Below, one piece after another: positions 60,087 through 64,000 of a DNA stretch of 64,000 nucleotides. Numbering within the stretch: the first letter of the stretch is position 1; each line of letters starts with the position of its first letter. The notes beneath the pieces are model-generated. The model had not been told where the DNA came from, made no database searches, and worked only from the letters and a program-made list of their open reading frames with translations. The stretch spans positions 3,348,001 through 3,412,000 of the forward strand of contig NZ_CP102253.1 of NCBI RefSeq assembly GCF_025145845.1. Direction: 5' to 3'. Source of the DNA: Alistipes shahii WAL 8301 (lineage in GTDB: Bacteria; Bacteroidota; Bacteroidia; Bacteroidales; Rikenellaceae). A program made the translations under genes and the position numbers.

Positions 60087-61136
60087 TCAGGCGTTAAAAC
60101 GTCCGCGCAGGCGCAGCGACGACCTGCGCAGCGCGATTCGGAGATAGAGGAGCGTGCGACACTCCCTTCCCTTCAGAATGCGGTCGAGCAGCGGGCGTTT
60201 CAGCAGCGGATGCCAGCGGGGCGTGTAGGTCTCTGCGCCGAACAGCTCCGGGCGGGCGGCAATGGCTCCGAGGACGCTCCGGCGGTCGCCGAAACGGATG
60301 TTGTTTGCGGCCCGTAGCAGCGTGTCGCGGACCAGGTTTTGCCGCAGGGCGAAGAGATAGGCCTTGTCCGTGATGCCGAAGCGTTCGGCCAGCTGCGGGA
60401 TGAAGCGGTCGAGCCGCTCGGCGGCCTCGACGAGTTCGCAGGCCGGCATGGGGCGTGTGCTGAGCGTGTTCCGTCCGCGGCGCATGTAGTGCATGTAGAG
60501 GCCGCTGCGCCAGACGACCGACTGCATCCGGCTGATGCAGGTGAAGAAGAAAAGGTGGTCTTCGCGGGAGCAGAGGTGTTCGATGAAGCGGATTCCGAGG
60601 CGGCGGAGCGTCTCCGTGTGGTAGAGTTTGCAGACGCTGCATCCGTCCTGCAGAAACCGCTGTCCCACGGCTGCCGAAGGATCGTCGCCGATGGCGAGCG
60701 CCCCGTCGTCGTAGCTGAAAAACGCCTCGTTCGGCCCCGGCGGCTCGGCCTCCGAAAAGTCGAGCAGTATGCCTTGCATGACGATCGTTCCGGGACCCGG
60801 GGCGGGATCGCGGAAAAATTCGGCCAGAAACTCCTTTTCGGCCCAGTCGTCGGCGTCCATGAAGGTGATGAAACGCCCGCGGGCGTTGTCGATGCCCGCA
60901 TTGCGGGCCGCCGAGACCGACGCTTCGTCGAGCGTCAGGGTGCGGATGCACCCGGGGTGTTCCGCGGCGTAGCGGGCGCAGCGTTCCCGCGAATCGTCCG
61001 ACGAGCCGTTTTCGACCAGGATGAGTTCGAAATCGGTGTAGCTCTGGGCCAGCAGGCTCTCCACGCATGCGCCGAGGTGGGGCGCTGCATTGTGGACCGG
61101 GATTACGACCGTGAGGTTGGGTTCGGGCTGGGACAT
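60087..61136 (-). CDS. Glycosyltransferase family 2
   Basis: 349 residues. GT-A fold: NLTVVIPVHNAAPHLGACVESLLAQSYTDFELILVENGSSDDSRE (UDP site), AGIDNARGRFITFMDADDWAEKEFL (DxD-like DADD metal site), and an acceptor part with HLCSREDHLFFFTC. Cytosolic or membrane-associated; donor unknown. Between the deacylase and dehydrogenase genes with 3-bp gaps, so in one operon with both. Confidence 0.9.
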   Translation of the reverse strand: MSQPEPNLTVVIPVHNAAPHLGACVESLLAQSYTDFELILVENGSSDDSRERCARYAAEHPGCIRTLTLDEASVSAARNAGIDNARGRFITFMDADDWAEKEFLAEFFRDPAPGPGTIVMQGILLDFSEAEPPGPNEAFFSYDDGALAIGDDPSAAVGQRFLQDGCSVCKLYHTETLRRLGIRFIEHLCSREDHLFFFTCISRMQSVVWRSGLYMHYMRRGRNTLSTRPMPACELVEAAERLDRFIPQLAERFGITDKAYLFALRQNLVRDTLLRAANNIRFGDRRSVLGAIAARPELFGAETYTPRWHPLLKRPLLDRILKGRECRTLLYLRIALRRSSLRLRGRFNA

Positions 61137-61139
61137 CGG

Positions 61140-62084
<945 letters not shown>

Positions 62085-62171
62085 ATCCTTTGTGTTTTTG
62101 TAAATTGCGTTCGGCGGCGCGGACTCGGTTCCCGGATGCGGATTCGGTCCGCCGCCCTTTGAAGAGGGCTT

Positions 62172-62909
62172 TCAGCCCTCCAGTTCGCCGATTAAATCCC
62201 TGATCACCACGGAAGCGCATCCGATTCCGAACAGCGCGGGGATGTAGGAGATCGTCCCGACGTTCGACTTCTTGTTCTGCTCCTCGCAGAGGATCATGGC
62301 TCCTTCGCGCATCGGCTCGGGAGAGAATACGGCCCGGAACCCCCGGCGGATGCCGATCTTGTGGAGCCGCTTGCGCAGCATGTGGGCCAGCGGGCAGTGG
62401 TGGGTTTTCGAGATGTCGGCGATTTCGAGTTTGGTGGGGTCGGTTTTGGCTCCGGCGCCCATCGAGCTGACGAGCGGCAGCCCGCGCTCCAGCGAGGCGG
62501 CGATCAGCGCCAGTTTCGGCGAGAGGGTGTCGATGGCGTCCACCACGTAGTCGTAGCGCGCGGCGTCCAATAAGATATAGGTCTCCTCGTCCTTGATATA
62601 TTTGTCGACCACCGTGAGTCCGATTCCGGGGTTGATGTCGCGCAGGCGTTCGGCCAGCACCTCGGCCTTCGGGCGGCCGACGGTCGAATGGAGGGCCACC
62701 AGCTGGCGGTTGATGTTGGTCGCGTTCACCGTGTCGGCGTCGGCGACGGTCATGCGTCCCACGCCCGCCCGGGCGATCATCTCCGCGGCATAGGCCCCCA
62801 CGCCGCCCAGCCCGACCACGAGCACGTGGGCGTTGCGCAGCAGCTCCAGTTTTTCGCTGCCGAGCAGCAATTCGGTTCTTTCCAGCCAGTTATGCGTATG
62901 CGTTTCCAT
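62172..62909 (-). CDS. tcdA: tRNA threonylcarbamoyladenosine dehydratase TcdA
   Basis: 245 residues. E1-like fold: LVVGLGGVGAYAAEMIARAGVGRMTVADADTVNATNINRQLVAL (nucleotide-binding GxGGxG and the D...NxNRQ motif), PKAEVLAERLRDINPG, YDYVVDAIDTLSPKLALIAA and SSMGAGAKTDPTKLEIADISKT. It cyclises t6A37 of ANN-decoding tRNAs to ct6A using ATP. Transcribed with the TatD gene (10-bp gap). Confidence 0.93.
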   Translation of the reverse strand: METHTHNWLERTELLLGSEKLELLRNAHVLVVGLGGVGAYAAEMIARAGVGRMTVADADTVNATNINRQLVALHSTVGRPKAEVLAERLRDINPGIGLTVVDKYIKDEETYILLDAARYDYVVDAIDTLSPKLALIAASLERGLPLVSSMGAGAKTDPTKLEIADISKTHHCPLAHMLRKRLHKIGIRRGFRAVFSPEPMREGAMILCEEQNKKSNVGTISYIPALFGIGCASVVIRDLIGELEG

Positions 62910-62918
62910 TTGTCATTG

Positions 62919-63539
62919 TCATTTGTCGCCCTTCGTCCGGCCCGGTCCTTCGTACTCGCCGCCTGTGAATATTCGTTTGTAATTATCTAAAATTGCCCGT
63001 TGCAGCTCCTCCTCCGGCACCCCTTTCGCCTCCGCCGCCCGGGCGTAAATTTCCGCGATGGGCACGGGGCTGTCGTCGGTCTCCAGAAAGAGCTGCGAAA
63101 GCGGCGTCCCGCGCAGCGCCGCAAGGGTCTTGGGCGATGCGAACGTGCGTTCGCCGAACGAGAGGCAGTAACCTTTCGCCAGGGCCTGCCGCGCCTGCTC
63201 GGGCGAGCCGATGAAGCCGTGGAAAATCACGGCCCGGGGTTCCGAGGCCGCCAGTTCGCGCATCAGCGGCTCGAAGGCCCTGACGCAGTGGAGCACCACG
63301 GGAAGTCCCCGCTCGCGGGCCAGCCGCAACTGCGTCCGCAGTGCGGACAGCTGGGCCGCACGGTCGGCGCCGCGCACGAAATCCAGTCCCGTTTCGCCCA
63401 CGGCCTGCGCCCCGCCGAGACGCTGGCCGAGCGTTGCGGCGTCCTGCGTCGCGGCGTCCCACGGGTGCACGCCCGCCGTGCGGAGTTCGATCCCCGAACC
63501 GGTCGGGCGATGGGTGTGTATGTTGACGTAAGGGAGCAT
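62919..63539 (-). CDS. TatD-family metal-dependent hydrolase (short form)
   Basis: 206 residues, shorter than the usual 255-265. Metal site HTHRPTGSG at residues 8-11, GVHPWD, AVGETGLDFV, VVLHCVRAFEPLM, FHGFIGSPEQA and LETDDSPVPIAEIY. The His/Glu/Asp ligands are present; loops are short. Cytosolic DNase or housekeeping hydrolase. Confidence 0.9.
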   Translation of the reverse strand: MLPYVNIHTHRPTGSGIELRTAGVHPWDAATQDAATLGQRLGGAQAVGETGLDFVRGADRAAQLSALRTQLRLARERGLPVVLHCVRAFEPLMRELAASEPRAVIFHGFIGSPEQARQALAKGYCLSFGERTFASPKTLAALRGTPLSQLFLETDDSPVPIAEIYARAAEAKGVPEEELQRAILDNYKRIFTGGEYEGPGRTKGDK

Positions 63540-63874
63540 CCGGATTGCAAATGTAGGAATTTTAGCGGGAGCATTGCGAATTTGGAGCCAATTTTTTAAC
63601 CTTCGCTTCCGGCTGCCGGCCTGCGGGACGCGGGGATGTTTTCCGGAGGTTGTTTTTGCTCCGGATTCTTTCGAAATTCTTTCGCATCGGAAGCATTCGT
63701 AAGGCCTTTATTTTGTCCCGAAAGCGGGCGCTCCAAATCTTAATTAAATTTAAGAAATAATGGTTTGCGCATGGGGGATTTCGGGAAAAATTTCGTACTT
63801 TCGCACGCGAATTAATTGTTAGCTCACTAACAGCCGAACTTGAATTCCAAACATAACAATCAAAATCATTAACC
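63540..63874. promoter_or_regulatory. Divergent region tatD/nqrA
   Basis: 335 bp without a gene. A -7-like TACTTTCG (63797-63804), with GGGATTTCGGG upstream, is the probable nqr promoter; the leader from about 63815 to 63874 is AT-rich with an ATTAATTGTTAG stretch. GC-rich inverted patches at 63605-63640 (CCGGCTGCCGGCC). Confidence 0.5.
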
Positions 63875-64000
63875 ATGTCGAAAATCATTACACTACGCAA
63901 GGGTTTAGACATCAATCTGGTGGGCAAACCCCAGGAGTCGCTCGCGGACGCGCCGCAGGCTTCGGAGTATGCCCTCTCGCCCCTCGATTTCGAGGGCGTG
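63875..64000 (+). CDS. nqrA: Na+-translocating NADH:quinone reductase subunit A, partial (5' end)
   Basis: 42 codons to the window edge: MSKIITLRKGLDINLVGKP, then ASEYALSPLDFEGV. The KLKKGLDINLxGKP start and ALxPxDFxG element are the conserved N-terminus of NqrA. First gene of the nqrA-F operon, which uses NADH oxidation to export Na+. The rest lies right of the window. Confidence 0.88.
   Translation, partial: MSKIITLRKGLDINLVGKPQESLADAPQASEYALSPLDFEGV

Overview
The window is from a Bacteroidota (order Bacteroidales) genome. The evidence is the TAnnTTTG-type promoters (for example 30541-30572 and 36183-36219), CTnDOT-type Tra/Mob proteins, a fimbrillin-type pilus locus, IntDOT-like integrase features, a Na+-translocating methylmalonyl-CoA decarboxylase operon and the start of nqrA. 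Core genes right of about 27.7 kb are visibly GC-rich, whereas most genes left of it are more AT-rich and patchy. A Rikenellaceae/Alistipes-like host fits, but that is inference.

1-26.8 kb is a mosaic accessory island. (a) 1-8.3 kb: minus-strand tra genes (traF cut by a group II intron, traE, a traD-like gene cut by an IS3-family element, two tandem DUF3408 genes and a TraA-like ParA), diverging from a mobilization protein and a relaxase. (b) 8.4-9.4 kb: the 3' half of a GH97 glycosidase gene, abutting a TraO-like barrel fragment and a lipoprotein. (c) 10.4-15.1 kb: a membrane-bound LuxR-type regulator diverging from a three-gene fimbrial operon (DUF3575, DUF5119, fimbrillin). (d) 15.2-17.3 kb: a ParA gene broken at a 9-base homopolymer, its small partner, and a truncated RhuM gene. 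(e) 17.3-23.4 kb: remains of a second mobilizable element with a truncated mob gene, DUF3408 protein, iterons, HTH proteins, a sigma-like factor, a hairpin-rich gene-free stretch and a tyrosine recombinase. (f) 23.6-26.8 kb: cargo with an AbiH abortive-infection protein, two small cytosolic genes and two excisionase-like HTH genes.

27.7-39.2 kb is core chromosome. It holds meaB, a glycosyltransferase, the operon mce-mmdA-mmdD-mmdC-mmdB (the propionate end of the succinate pathway, coupled to Na+ export), a frameshifted TonB-like gene, and rplM-rpsI and rpsB-tsf.

39.3-59.6 kb is bounded by two inverted copies of a 1.36-kb IS256-type element. Their 8-bp target duplications are swapped: copy 1 has GTAAAAAA left and TTCATCGA right; copy 2 has the complements of these in the reciprocal arrangement. 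So the 17.6 kb between them (gpmI, alaS, two M23 peptidases, a HAD phosphatase, AddB-like and AddA-like recombination proteins, a DUF2807 protein and an ABC transporter/HprK-like/S24-like operon) has been inverted by recombination between the copies. The original 3' end of the prolyl-tRNA deacylase gene at 59.6 kb is still recognisable at 40671-40688.

59.6-64 kb returns to core genes on the minus strand (prolyl-tRNA deacylase, GT2, 2-hydroxyacid dehydrogenase, TcdA, TatD) and ends in the start of nqrA. The observations most worth following are the inversion, the AddA-ABC-HprK-S24 operon, the hairpin cluster beside the integrase, and the 37-bp repeat shared by the tra and mob regions.
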